This document shows positions 26,507-34,731 of a stretch of 64,000 nt of DNA, piece by piece (within the stretch, counting starts at the first letter, position 1; each line of letters starts with the position of its first letter). The DNA lies in assembly GCF_000711225.1 (NCBI RefSeq), contig NZ_JOMG01000002.1, forward strand, positions 2,740,501 to 2,804,500. Reading direction: 5' to 3'. The notes beneath the pieces were generated by a model. It did no database searches. It saw only the letters and a list, made by a program, of their open reading frames with translations, and was not told the DNA's origin. Both the position numbers and the translations under genes were made by a program. The stretch comes from Pelobacter seleniigenes DSM 18267 (lineage in GTDB: Bacteria > Desulfobacterota > Desulfuromonadia > Desulfuromonadales > Geopsychrobacteraceae).

Positions 26507-26574
26507 AGAGCAAAGCCGGAGCAATCCGGTGACGCAAAACTACGGGTCCCACGAGGATAGCCGGGTTGCCGAAG
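26507..26574 (+). ncRNA. GEMM-I cyclic dinucleotide riboswitch aptamer with A at the ligand-selectivity position
   Basis: The aptamer core is recognisable. GAGCAAAGCC is followed by a hairpin CCGGA-GCAA-TCCGG, a GNRA loop as in known GEMM P1b. GACGCAAAAC follows (the conserved ACGCAAA with the intercalating A47), then a second stem and GCCGGGTTGCCGAAG, which keeps C92. By the numbering of the Vibrio Vc2 aptamer, the base equivalent to G20 is A here (G-A-G-CAAA instead of G-G-G-CAAA). That change is characteristic of GEMM-Ib aptamers that prefer 3',3'-cGAMP, known from Geobacter. It lies 193 bp upstream of the MCP start codon, with a terminator between. Confidence 0.88.
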
Positions 26575-26591
26575 ATGAAACAAAGCCCCTG

Positions 26592-26625
26592 AAGCCTCTC
26601 TTCGCATCCGAAGAGAGGCTTTTTT
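26592..26625 (+). terminator. Riboswitch expression-platform terminator
   Basis: Perfect 13-bp stem AAGCCTCTCTTCG/CGAAGAGAGGCTT with a 4-nt loop, running into TTTTTTG. It begins 18 bases after the aptamer. The aptamer's 3' end (CGAAG) can pair with the terminator's CTTCG, giving a plausible anti-terminator switch. Ligand binding would then set read-through into the chemoreceptor gene. Confidence 0.88.
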
Positions 26626-26766
26626 GTTTTGAACGAAAACAATGGCAGCTGCTCGGTGCTTTTGCTGAAAAGGAATTCCCCGGTTCGGGATCACAGCGGG
26701 CTTTCCGGCGACGGAATAAAAACGGCGACTTTTGGTCATCCTCAATCTTCTACTAGGAGAGTTACC

Positions 26767-28806
26767 ATGTTTAAAAATCTGTCCCTGGCAAAAAAACTTT
26801 TTTTAAGCTTCGGTTTACTGTTGCTGTTGCTATCGGGGGTCGGTCTGATCGGTGTGCGCAGCATGTCCACATCAGCACAAGGGTTTGCCGAGTATCGGGA
26901 TCTGGCCCGGGAGAGCAATCTGGTCGGGAACATTCAGGCCAATATGCTGGAAGTTCAGCTGGCGACCAAAAATTTCTTGAAATCGAGAGATAAAAAGGAA
27001 CTGGAGGAGTTTCAATGGCATCTCCAGGCTTTCAGGGAACTGATTAGCAGAGCGGAGACTGAAGTTGAAGAAGCTGATCGGCAACAGACGATCAAAAGCA
27101 TTGCCGCGGACCTGATTGCCTACCAGGAAGCCTTCCAGAAAGTAGTTGAACGGATGGCCGAAATGGATGAGCAGGAAAAAGACACCCTCAATATTCTCGG
27201 CCCCCAAATGGAGAAGACCTTGACCGAACTGCTGCATCGTGCTGAGCAGGGCGGCGATATGGGAACCGCCTACGACACCGCACTCAGTTTGAGAAATGTC
27301 ATGCTGGCCCGGCTCTACGTCATGAAGTTTTTCGAACAAAATACCCAGGCCGCTGTCGATCGCGTCCAGCAGGAAAGGGCAACATTTCTGCAGTTGCTGG
27401 ACAGTCTGGCTGGGAATGTGAACGATGAGGCACAGCAGGGCCTGTTGGGCAGAATCAAGGCTGATCAGGATGCTTATTTCAGCTCTTTTGCCAAATACGT
27501 CACCGCCACGAACGAGCGTAATGTTCTGATCTCGGGAACTATTGACAAGATCGGACCCAAGGTTACCGACATGACGGAGCAGCTCAAAGCGGGGATTAAA
27601 AAACAGCAGGATACTCTTGGCCCAAAATTGCAGGCTGCCAATGAGAATGCTTCAAACTGGGTCAAAGCGCTGACCGGGAGTGCTTTGCTGTTCGGAATTT
27701 TAGTAGCCGGGCTGTTGACAAAAACCATTACCCGACCGATTGTCCGCGGCGTTGCTTTGGCTCGGGAAATCGCTTTGGGGGATTTTAGCCAGCGCCTGAA
27801 TATGGACCGGGCGGATGAGATCGGCCAACTCGGTGAGGCCTTGGACAATATGGCGGACAACCTGCTCAGAAATGCCGAAGCGGCGCAGCAGATCGCTGCG
27901 GGAAATTTGGATGTGGAGGTGCAGATTTCCTCTGAAAAAGACAATCTGGGGATGGCGCTGCATGAGATGGTGGACAATCTTAACGACCTGTTGGCCCAAG
28001 TCCAGACTGCCGGAGAGCAGATTGCGTCCGGCAGCGCGCAGGTGGCCGACAGTAGCCAGAACCTGTCTCAGGGAGCGACTGAACAGGCCAGCTCTTTGGA
28101 AGAGATCTCCAGCTCGGTACAGGAATTAAGTAACCAGACCGGCTTCAATGCGGAAAGCTCAACCCAGGCCAACCTGCTCTCCGCCCAGGCCAAAGAGTCA
28201 GCGTTAAGCGGGAATCAGCAGATGGAAGCGATGATTCTGGCCATGGCGGAGATCAATGCGTCGAGCCAGAACATCAATAAAATCATCAAGGTCATCGATG
28301 AAATCGCGTTCCAGACCAATCTGTTGGCCTTGAATGCTGCGGTGGAGGCCGCTCGCGCCGGTCAGCATGGCAAAGGTTTTGCGGTGGTAGCGGAAGAGGT
28401 GCGGAATCTTGCAGCGCGCAGCGCCAAGGCCGCCGGGGAGACCGCGGAAATGATTGAAGCTTCGGTGGCCAAAGCCGGTGACGGCGTAGCCATTGCCGAA
28501 AATACCGCGAAATCCCTCGAGGCGATCGTGACGGATATCACCAAGGTGAATGATCTGATCGGGGAAATATCCATTGCCACCAATGAACAAGCCCAAGGGG
28601 TCAGCCAGATCAACATCGGTCTCGGGCAGGTCGATCAGGTGACGCAGCAGAATACGGCCAGCGCCGAGCAGAGCGCCGCTGCCGCAGAAGAGCTGTCCAG
28701 CCAGGCTGAGCAGATGCGGCAATTGCTCATGCGTTTCAGATTGCGCGATCAGAACCGACTCAGCAACCATGGAACCGGCCGGAGCAAACAACTGCGGTTG
28801 ACCTGA
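26767..28806 (+). CDS. Methyl-accepting chemotaxis protein under riboswitch control
   Basis: The 679-residue transmembrane chemoreceptor has a first helix at about residues 10-30 and a long helical periplasmic sensor (about 32-335, four-helix-bundle type, no Cache or haem motif). The second helix ([15 protein letters not shown]) is followed by HAMP ([12 protein letters not shown] onward) and a cytoplasmic signalling domain. The kinase-contact hairpin [20 protein letters not shown] is intact. There is no C-terminal CheR-binding pentapeptide; the tail is basic. The start at 26767 has AGGAGA; the frame is open upstream into the leader. No che genes are near, so it must feed a pathway encoded elsewhere. 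Confidence 0.95.
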   Translation: MFKNLSLAKKLFLSFGLLLLLLSGVGLIGVRSMSTSAQGFAEYRDLARESNLVGNIQANMLEVQLATKNFLKSRDKKELEEFQWHLQAFRELISRAETEVEEADRQQTIKSIAADLIAYQEAFQKVVERMAEMDEQEKDTLNILGPQMEKTLTELLHRAEQGGDMGTAYDTALSLRNVMLARLYVMKFFEQNTQAAVDRVQQERATFLQLLDSLAGNVNDEAQQGLLGRIKADQDAYFSSFAKYVTATNERNVLISGTIDKIGPKVTDMTEQLKAGIKKQQDTLGPKLQAANENASNWVKALTGSALLFGILVAGLLTKTITRPIVRGVALAREIALGDFSQRLNMDRADEIGQLGEALDNMADNLLRNAEAAQQIAAGNLDVEVQISSEKDNLGMALHEMVDNLNDLLAQVQTAGEQIASGSAQVADSSQNLSQGATEQASSLEEISSSVQELSNQTGFNAESSTQANLLSAQAKESALSGNQQMEAMILAMAEINASSQNINKIIKVIDEIAFQTNLLALNAAVEAARAGQHGKGFAVVAEEVRNLAARSAKAAGETAEMIEASVAKAGDGVAIAENTAKSLEAIVTDITKVNDLIGEISIATNEQAQGVSQINIGLGQVDQVTQQNTASAEQSAAAAEELSSQAEQMRQLLMRFRLRDQNRLSNHGTGRSKQLRLT

Positions 28807-28864
28807 CCGTCAAGCGCTATCCGCCAGGTCGGTTGCCCCGTCCTTTGCCCGGCGATCGGTAAGA

Positions 28865-28905
28865 CATGCCTCACCAGGCCGGCCTTTTACAACCTGGTGG
28901 GGCAT
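28865..28905. terminator. Hairpin between convergent MCP and DsrE genes
   Basis: A 12-13 bp stem TGCCTCACCAGG/CCTGGTGGGGCA with one G-U pair and a 13-nt loop. No long T-run follows on either side, so it may be a weak bidirectional terminator. Confidence 0.45.
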
Positions 28906-28923
28906 CAATACAAATGGCTACCA

Positions 28924-29271
28924 CTAAAACGTGATAATTTCATAGCCACTTTTCAGGTATGCTGACATCGCCGGATGACCGGACATGGCACCCAGCAGCG
29001 GTAGGTTCCGTTCTTTTGCCGCCTCCAGGGTGCCCAGTTTTCCAGCACAGGCCCGACAGACACCGTCCACCAGCCCTGTGGCAAGGGTTTTCTGCCACAG
29101 GCCGTTCAACGGGTTGGCCGGCTTGTCCAGTTCCGGAAGCAGTTTGACCGCTGCGCCTTCAATGACGATCTTGACCTCCGCTCCCTGCTCTTTCAGATCC
29201 AAAGCATTTAACAGGACATGAATGAAACACATGGGGTCTCCATTGAAGACAAACAGGGCTGTCTTTTGCAT
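28924..29271 (-). CDS. DsrE-family protein
   Basis: The 115-residue cytoplasmic protein has the DsrE/TusD-like fold: an N-terminal strand FVFNGDPMCFIHVLLNA, the acidic strand VKIVIEG and a Cys pair in VCRACAGKLG. Related proteins relay sulfur as persulfides (TusBCD, DsrEFH); single-gene forms like this one have no defined partner. It has a strong AAAAGGAG site and no sulfur-metabolism operon around it. Confidence 0.8.
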   Translation of the reverse strand: MQKTALFVFNGDPMCFIHVLLNALDLKEQGAEVKIVIEGAAVKLLPELDKPANPLNGLWQKTLATGLVDGVCRACAGKLGTLEAAKERNLPLLGAMSGHPAMSAYLKSGYEIITF

Positions 29272-29396
29272 GCTGCTCTCCTTTTGCAGGAAAATATCCA
29301 GAATGGGTATGGTCTCATCATGCCGGTGCGTTTTTCTGTTCGCTAAAATAATCCCTTTGGCAATTTCGGTCAGGTTTCCTGCCGGAGACCCGACCT

Positions 29397-29978
29397 TTAG
29401 GTTTTGCGGGGATGGATATATTGCGTCAGCAGGAGCTTATCCCATAGCGGAGTTGTGACTCCGAAGTTGGTATCCGGATGGAAATGATGGATCAGATGAT
29501 GGGATGCCCAACGTTGGGCCAGACGATTGCGAAAATGGTGGTGATGAATGAGAAAGTGCCCCAGGCCATAGCAGACATAACCGCAATCGATGGCCGCGGC
29601 CAAGAGCAATGCGTAGTTCAGGGGCAGGAACAAAGAAAAAAGCCCGATCAATAGAGTCAGGAGCAGGGCTGGAAGAAAAAAAGGGACTCCGTCATAGCCC
29701 AAGGGGATCTCATGATGTAATTGGTGACTCTTGACGATGAACATGATTGAACCGTGAAACACCCGCCGATGAACAATATATTCCAGCAGGCTGAAAAAAA
29801 GCAGCCCGGCCAGAGTGGTGAGCAGGACAGCTGCCGGGGTTATGTTGCCAAGATGAAGCCCTTCATAAAAGAGGAAAATAGCCAAGGGAATGTCGATAAT
29901 AAACTCTCCCCAGTAATTAGCAGGAGTCCGCGATATTTTTTGAATGAAAGCCATCAGGGACGTAAAGATGCCGGTCAT
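29397..29978 (-). CDS. Fatty acid hydroxylase/sterol desaturase-family membrane protein
   Basis: The 193-residue integral membrane protein has the histidine clusters of this di-iron family: HRRVFH, HQLHH, HFLIHHHHF and HHLIHHFHPD. It most likely oxidises or desaturates a lipid, but single-gene bacterial members are largely uncharacterised. The start MTGIFTSL at 29978 has AAAGGAAC upstream. A broken paralogue at 43.4-43.8 kb has lost the segment between the last two histidine clusters. Confidence 0.82.
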   Translation of the reverse strand: MTGIFTSLMAFIQKISRTPANYWGEFIIDIPLAIFLFYEGLHLGNITPAAVLLTTLAGLLFFSLLEYIVHRRVFHGSIMFIVKSHQLHHEIPLGYDGVPFFLPALLLTLLIGLFSLFLPLNYALLLAAAIDCGYVCYGLGHFLIHHHHFRNRLAQRWASHHLIHHFHPDTNFGVTTPLWDKLLLTQYIHPRKT

Positions 29979-30305
29979 TTGTGGTTGTTCCTTTCCTGGT
30001 TCCCGCAATCAGTGACCATTATAGCACTATACCGCCGCAAGTGATGCCACGAGGCCAAAGGTCCGCCCCTCTTTCCCGTTTGTACACTGGTTATTTGCGC
30101 GTTTTTTTTGCGTCGGGAGATGAACCAATGAAGCTGTTGATTTGCAAACCGCATATTAAATGGTACCGTACAGAAAAATAAAAAGATCTTCGGCTCTTCC
30201 CGGCAAATTTAACCGCGGGGCCGGCCCCTCACGCAAAAGCGTATTATGACCGCATTTGCAAAGGAAATCCACCGCTCCTCTTAACCTCTTGCCCTGGTTT
30301 TGGTC
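29979..30305. other. Intergenic region between divergent genes
   Basis: This holds promoters for the hydroxylase-like gene and the AEC permease. Near 30127 a 17-codon frame (MKLLICKPH) has a passable GGAG site but no other support. No repeat or RNA element was recognised. Confidence 0.35.
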
Positions 30306-31217
30306 ATGTCGCCTGTTTTGGTGAAAATTGCTCCGGTCTTGCTGACGTTTGCCTTGGGTGTCCTGCTGCGCCGGTGCGGCATTTTTAACAAGGCAAATGC
30401 CGATCTGTTTCTCAAACTATTTTTTTATGTTGCTGCGCCGGCGCTGTTTCTACGGGCTATTCCCAAGCTTGAACTGTCAATCGAACTTATCGCGATTCCG
30501 CTCTCTGCCGCCGCCATCGATTTCGGTATTTACGGGCTGGCCTGGATGGTCAGCAGGCGATTGACCCTGGAACGACGAACTCTGGGGGCTTTCATGATCG
30601 GCGCGGTAATGATGAATACAGGCTTTTTGTATCCCTTTGCTTTGTCTGTTTACGGCCCCAAGGGGATGGCCATAGCGTCTCTGTTCGATTTCGGCCATGC
30701 GACAGTCGCTTTCTCCTTTATCTATATCAATGCCTGTAGATATGGCCGGGGAAACGGGCAAAGTGTCTTTTTTTTGTTGAAAAGGTTTATCTCTTCCCCA
30801 CCTTTGGTGGCCTTGGTTGGCGCTCTTATCCTCAACCTGGGCAAAGTACAGCTGCCGACAGTCGCCGGTGAATTTATCGCCATCCTCAGTGGTTTGGTCA
30901 CACCGTTGATGATGATTCCGCTGGGAATCTATTTTGACGCCCGGATTTGCCGTGTCGCTCCGTTGGCAATCGCCGTTGTCCTGAGGATGGTGGGTGGCCT
31001 GAGCGCCGGGCTGGTTTGTACATTGCTGTTTGACCTGCATGGGTTGCAACGGACCATGGTCCTGCTGCTTTCTTCGGCGCCCTCCGGGATCATGACCCTG
31101 ACTTTCTCCTCCATGGAGGGGCTGGATGGGGACATGGCGGCGAGTATCGTTTCCTATTCGACCATGATCGGCTTGTTTCTGATCCCCCTGCTGATCATCC
31201 TGTTGCCCACCGGCTGA
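30306..31217 (+). CDS. AEC-family permease
   Basis: The 303-residue inner-membrane transporter has ten predicted helices in two repeats, with the auxin-efflux-carrier-type pattern: FFYVAAPALFLRAIP in helix 2, GAVMMNTGFLYPFAL (the conserved Asn-containing turn) and a second half beginning after a charged linker. Bacterial AEC proteins move malate and other carboxylates. The start is taken at the ATG 30306; a TTG two codons earlier is possible. No clear ribosome site is seen. A decayed second AEC gene lies 0.9 kb downstream on the other strand. Confidence 0.86.
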   Translation: MSPVLVKIAPVLLTFALGVLLRRCGIFNKANADLFLKLFFYVAAPALFLRAIPKLELSIELIAIPLSAAAIDFGIYGLAWMVSRRLTLERRTLGAFMIGAVMMNTGFLYPFALSVYGPKGMAIASLFDFGHATVAFSFIYINACRYGRGNGQSVFFLLKRFISSPPLVALVGALILNLGKVQLPTVAGEFIAILSGLVTPLMMIPLGIYFDARICRVAPLAIAVVLRMVGGLSAGLVCTLLFDLHGLQRTMVLLLSSAPSGIMTLTFSSMEGLDGDMAASIVSYSTMIGLFLIPLLIILLPTG

Positions 31218-31264
31218 GCTTGTGAAGGGCTCCTGACAGGGTAAGAACATGCTGGTGTGTTGGT

Positions 31265-31753
31265 CTACTCGGCCCTGGCGTCGGGACCATGCTCGGACAG
31301 TTGAGCCCCAAACCAGCGATGCAGCGCAGTCAGCAGTTGTAAATCGGTTGTTTCAAAGGCGATCTCAGCGCCGCCGGGAATGTTGGCGTAGGAAACCTTG
31401 ACTTCTGCTGCGCCGGCTTGCAGCTCTTTGAGCCCGGGCATGTCGGCACCATGCAATTTGGCCGGGTCCGAATAATCGCCCTGCTGGAATTTTGCAGCTT
31501 CGTGACGAAGATGCTGTTGAATCAGGATAATCTGATCCGTGTCATCAGGGTTTCTGGCAATGACCTTTTGGACGCCGCCATATTCTGTCATGCGGAAGAT
31601 GTGCTCTGTTTTTGAGATATCGAAGGGCATGACACTGTGCGCCAGGTGATGTACATGTTCCTGTTTGCTGGTGGCAAAGCCCTGCCCAATGCCGATCCAC
31701 AGGGAAAATACCAGTCCACTCAAGAGAAAGAAATATCCTGTCTGCGTTTTCAT
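31265..31753 (-). CDS. Conserved secreted protein, often mislabelled aspartate carbamoyltransferase
   Basis: The 162-residue protein has a signal peptide (hydrophobic FLLSGLVFSLWIGIG, cleavage near residue 27). The mature part carries a conserved pattern: FDISKTEHIF, GGVQKVIARNPDD, QQHLRHEAAKFQQGD, HGADMPGL and a C-terminal LHRWFGAQLSEHG. The many conserved His, Asp and Glu residues suggest a metal site. Database entries with this pattern often carry the name aspartate carbamoyltransferase, but there is no ATCase domain. It is probably periplasmic; function unknown. Confidence 0.7.
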   Translation of the reverse strand: MKTQTGYFFLLSGLVFSLWIGIGQGFATSKQEHVHHLAHSVMPFDISKTEHIFRMTEYGGVQKVIARNPDDTDQIILIQQHLRHEAAKFQQGDYSDPAKLHGADMPGLKELQAGAAEVKVSYANIPGGAEIAFETTDLQLLTALHRWFGAQLSEHGPDARAE

Positions 31754-31859
31754 GGGTTCCCCTTTGTATGATGATGTCCGGTCTGAATCGGGAATAATGC
31801 ACTATTCAACTTATAGCGTAAAAGCAGGGATGGACAAGTCAGCGGGGTTCAAATGACGG

Positions 31860-32517
31860 CATGGATACACATCAGGATAAAGGTCAAGGCTTATGATCGA
31901 GCTGACGGTTGATATGACAATCCCGAATGGCGCTAGTTTAAGAGTCGCTGGCAGCAAAACCGGGACTGTCCCCGCACGGGGGCTGTCCCAGGTCTTTGCG
32001 GTGTTAACCGCTACAGTTCCATGGCTCACAAACTCTTGGGACAGCCCCCGATGACCCTGGGGACAGTCCCGAGTTTGCTACGAAAGTGCTTAAACTAGCG
32101 TCATTCATGACAATCCCCGTACTCACCACGGCAACACAAAGCGTATATATTTTGGGAAAAGATATCGGCGTTGATCCCGACCGGCATGCCGACAATCGTT
32201 GCATTGGAAGAGGCCATCCCGAACACACTCTGCTCGGCGACCGAGAAATCGAACAGAAAACAACTCAGGCGAATACTGAGGAGGTAGATGGTGAACACAT
32301 CCAGATCATAGGCGGATAAACAATTCCAGTTCATCTTGGCCGGAATTTTCATCTGTGCCATGTTGGCGAAGAGCAAGGCCGGAATCAGGAAGGAGAAGGT
32401 GATCTTTCCAATGGAATCACCGTCAGCCCGGGATGATAAACCATGCTTGACAGTGAAAAATCCTGATAACGGGATCAGCAGAAGCGGCAATGGTCAAGGC
32501 CATGGGGCGGCAATCAT
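31860..32517 (-). pseudogene. AEC-family permease pseudogene interrupted by repeat family B
   Basis: The N-terminal third of an AEC transporter is legible: MIAAPWP, an in-frame stop, then PLLLIPLSGFFTVKHGL, FSFLIPALLFANMAQ and the conserved NATIVGMPVGI. After KIYTLCVAVVSTGIV the reading is broken by a frameshift and by the 182-bp family B element. The sequence across the target duplication rejoins as GIVISTVSSIISLDLYP before decaying. Lesions are therefore an early nonsense codon, a frameshift, an element insertion and loss of the C-terminal half. Confidence 0.7.
31914..32117. mobile_element. MITE-like element family B, copy 1, with 11-bp target duplication
   Basis: The 182-bp element at 31925-32106 begins GAATGGCGCTAGTTTAAG and ends with its inverted complement (one mismatch, GAATGACGCTAGTTTAAG). 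It is flanked by exact direct repeats ATGACAATCCC (31914-31924 and 32107-32117). The interior has a GGGACTGTCCCCGC...GGGCTGTCCC block and no transposase frame. It sits in the AEC pseudogene. The copy at 57.3 kb shares nearly the whole interior. Confidence 0.85.
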
Positions 32518-32561
32518 TGTGCTCGCCCCGGCGGTCAATCCTCCGGCCCGGCCAGCGGCGC

Positions 32562-32813
32562 TCAGTCATCAGCGAAATCGTGATCCGTTTCAGGATAGCG
32601 CTTGCTGATTTTGGCTTTGGCTTCGTCGAAGATGTCCAGGACGGTATCGACAGCACTGCCATCATTGATCAGCTGTTTTTTTAACAGTTCGGGATGCGCT
32701 GCGGTGACGGCCCGCATGACATGTATGGCGAGCAGGTCTCTGGTTTTCACAGGCCCCTCCAGTTGGCTTGGGTGAGTAAAGCGTTTTTCGATAACGTCAG
32801 ATTGTAATGGCAT
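32562..32813 (-). CDS. Small hypothetical protein
   Basis: About 83 residues, soluble, charged and without cysteine or membrane segments (EAKAKISKRYPETDHDFADD at the C-terminus). The start at 32813 (MPLQSDVIEKR) is tentative; no strong ribosome site is seen. Not recognised. The 275 bp upstream, to the TauE gene, hold nothing identifiable. Confidence 0.4.
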   Translation of the reverse strand: MPLQSDVIEKRFTHPSQLEGPVKTRDLLAIHVMRAVTAAHPELLKKQLINDGSAVDTVLDIFDEAKAKISKRYPETDHDFADD

Positions 32814-33088
32814 CGTTAGCAAATTAAAGCGCTTTTAGCAATGGTAAAGCAGCGTGTCTGTTTTTTCTCCATGAACGAGTGGTGTTCAAAATTCTGTATC
32901 TTCCTGACGATTAATTTCCCGGGTTGGTCGGAACCCCGGCTTAACCTGTCCCTCTTCGTTGCGAATTCTGATCACCATCGATAAAGATCTATCCTCCTTT
33001 TACAGAATTCTTCTAGTTTCTTCATGTATTAACAATTCCGGCACGTCCAGGGACACATCATAAAGGTTATCTCTGTCAGCGGCACAGA

Positions 33089-33859
33089 TCAAAAACTGCC
33101 TAGATACAGATCGTAACCACATTTCAGCAGCAAAGCGATCAGAACAAAACGAAAGGCCGGCTTGACGACTCTGTCCGCATTGGTTAGGACCAAACCGCTA
33201 CCGAGCCAGTTGCCACAGATCGATCCCGCGACCGCGACCAAGGCAATGGGCCAGAAGATCCGGCCTTGAATCAAAAAGTAGAAGAATGCCGACAGGTTGG
33301 ATGCGTAGTTGACGATTCGGGCATTGGCGCTGGCCTCTCTGGCGGACATATGTAAAAAGGCCATAAAGGCGAGCAGGATAAAGGTCCCGGTGCCAGGGCC
33401 GAAAAGGCCGTCATAGCCTCCCAGCACCAACCCGATGAGTGTCACCCGAATAATCTGACTGGCTTGCGGCAAGGCGGGCTGTTCGCTGGCCAGACCACTT
33501 TGTCTGGCCTGGAGATAAAAGATTGTCGGGATGACAACCAGCAGAACCAGGAACATCAGGTTTTTCGACATGAAGATTGACAGTCTGGCGCCAATGGCTG
33601 AACCGATCAAGGCCGCAATAACGGCATAGATCATGGTCTTCCAAAAGATCGTTTTGCTCATGATATATCTGCCAACGGCAAAGGTGGTTCCGGTTGAGCT
33701 GACACATTTATTGGTGCCGAGGATGAATTCAACAGGAACCCCGACCGCCATGTAGGTCGGAATGGAAATCAGGCCGCCGCCGCCGGCAATGGAGTCAATG
33801 AAGCCGGAAAAACCAATCAGTAAAAAAACGACGGCATATTGCCAAAGCTCAAAATCCAT
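33089..33859 (-). CDS. TauE/SafE family permease
   Basis: The 256-residue membrane protein has eight predicted helices in two repeats. Helix 1 has the family signature GFIDSIAGGGGLISIPTYM and the second repeat has GGYDGLFGPGTGTFILLAF. It is closer to E. coli YfcA than to the TauE gene at 22.7 kb. Likely export of an organosulfur or small anion; substrate unknown. It has no close neighbours on its strand. Confidence 0.9.
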   Translation of the reverse strand: MDFELWQYAVVFLLIGFSGFIDSIAGGGGLISIPTYMAVGVPVEFILGTNKCVSSTGTTFAVGRYIMSKTIFWKTMIYAVIAALIGSAIGARLSIFMSKNLMFLVLLVVIPTIFYLQARQSGLASEQPALPQASQIIRVTLIGLVLGGYDGLFGPGTGTFILLAFMAFLHMSAREASANARIVNYASNLSAFFYFLIQGRIFWPIALVAVAGSICGNWLGSGLVLTNADRVVKPAFRFVLIALLLKCGYDLYLGSF

Positions 33860-33982
33860 AAAATAGATACTTTCAAGGTAAGAGGGCCCGGATTCACTTT
33901 GTCAGTGCAACTCAGCCTGGCGGGCATGAGTTAAGCTACTGTAGTCGTCGGCTTTTCTCACCGAGCAAAGTCAGAGAAGCAC

Positions 33983-34524
33983 GATGAGTCACTCCACGCA
34001 GCTTACCCGGGGAAAAAGATAGCAGATTTATGCTCTGAAAGCAGCAGGGCATAATCAGACTGAAATCGCCGAGATTATTGGCTGTCACAAGTGGACTGTT
34101 AGCTGGTTTTCATCCGGAAACGGCCCTTTTCCGCTGTGGCGGTGCCAATCTGCGGGTTTTCTTGTGCGTCGTAAAGTACTACGCCTCCGCGCAACTCCTT
34201 GATTTTCTTGCCACAACGAAAAATTGCTCGTTTCCAATCTGAAAACTTAGCCGTTGCCCTTCGGAGTTTCCGGATGGCAACTCGCTGAGAAATTGGGAGC
34301 GAGTTGAGCAGCTCTTACGTGAAGACTGGAGCCCCGAGCAAACAAGCAACTGGTTGCAGGGCGAAGAAGGAATTCACCTCAGTCATGAGTGAAGCGATCA
34401 ATACCTCCTTTGCGACAAACCAGACGGAGGAGCCGCCTATCGCCATCTTCGTTACCAGAAGCCGCGGAAAAAACGCCTGGGGAAAAGCGCTTTTCCCGCT
34501 CTTGCAAAAGCAATGAGTTCATGA
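33983..34524 (+). pseudogene. IS30-family transposase remnant, split by repeat family A
   Basis: The 5' part reads TQLTRGKR, an in-frame stop, then QIYALKAAGHNQTEIAEII and GCHKWTVSW, the N-terminal helix-turn-helix of IS30 transposases. It is then cut by family A copy 2. The 3' part resumes with WERVEQLLREDWSPEQTSNW and HLRYQKPRKKR, interrupted by another stop. The catalytic DDE half and the IS ends are absent. The remnant is non-functional, and the nesting gives relative timing: IS30 arrived before the family A insertion. Confidence 0.82.
34103..34283. repeat. MITE-like repeat family A, copy 2
   Basis: About 180 bp, from CTGGTTTTCATCCGGAAAC to GTTTCCGGATGGCAACT, with terminal inverted repeats sharing CATCCGGAAAC. 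The interior includes the palindromic segment around CGTAAAGTACTACGCC and ACGAAAAATTGCTCGTTT. It is non-coding. It is the best-preserved copy along with copy 3 and sits inside the IS30 remnant. Confidence 0.82.
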
Positions 34525-34532
34525 CCTGTTTT

Positions 34533-34600
34533 TTGTTTGTGAGCACCCATCCATAGGTTCAGCAGGCTGTTTTCCAGCAGCCTCCAAGTATAGACTTGAG
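34533..34600. repeat. Partial copy of palindromic repeat family C
   Basis: Contains CACCCATCCATAGG followed by the hairpin AGGCTG-TTTTC-CAGCAGCCT, similar to the last 45 bp of the copy at 42.0-42.2 kb. The remaining 130 bp before the transglutaminase gene hold no gene. Confidence 0.4.
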
Positions 34601-34731
34601 CAAGATAGGTATATACTTATAAATGTCGCTGTGCAATGGGCTAGTGTCTGTTTGGGAACGGTTCTTTTTACAACTTGCGGGATTTCCCTTTTTTGCCAAG
34701 GCGGCGCTGGGAACAGTGATGGAGATCAACA

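Noticed and set aside
26495-26510. FliA-like promoter element (CCGATAA) just before the riboswitch
   Set aside because: It would place the transcription start inside the aptamer and there is no convincing -35 match at the right spacing.
31265-31753. Naming the secreted protein aspartate carbamoyltransferase
   Set aside because: The database label does not fit: it has a signal peptide, is half the length and lacks ATCase substrate motifs.
34480-34497. Perfect 18-bp palindrome GGGAAAAGCGCTTTTCCC
   Set aside because: It lies in the IS30 remnant's decayed end without a T-run or neighbouring gene end; it may be chance or repeat debris, so it is not called as a site.
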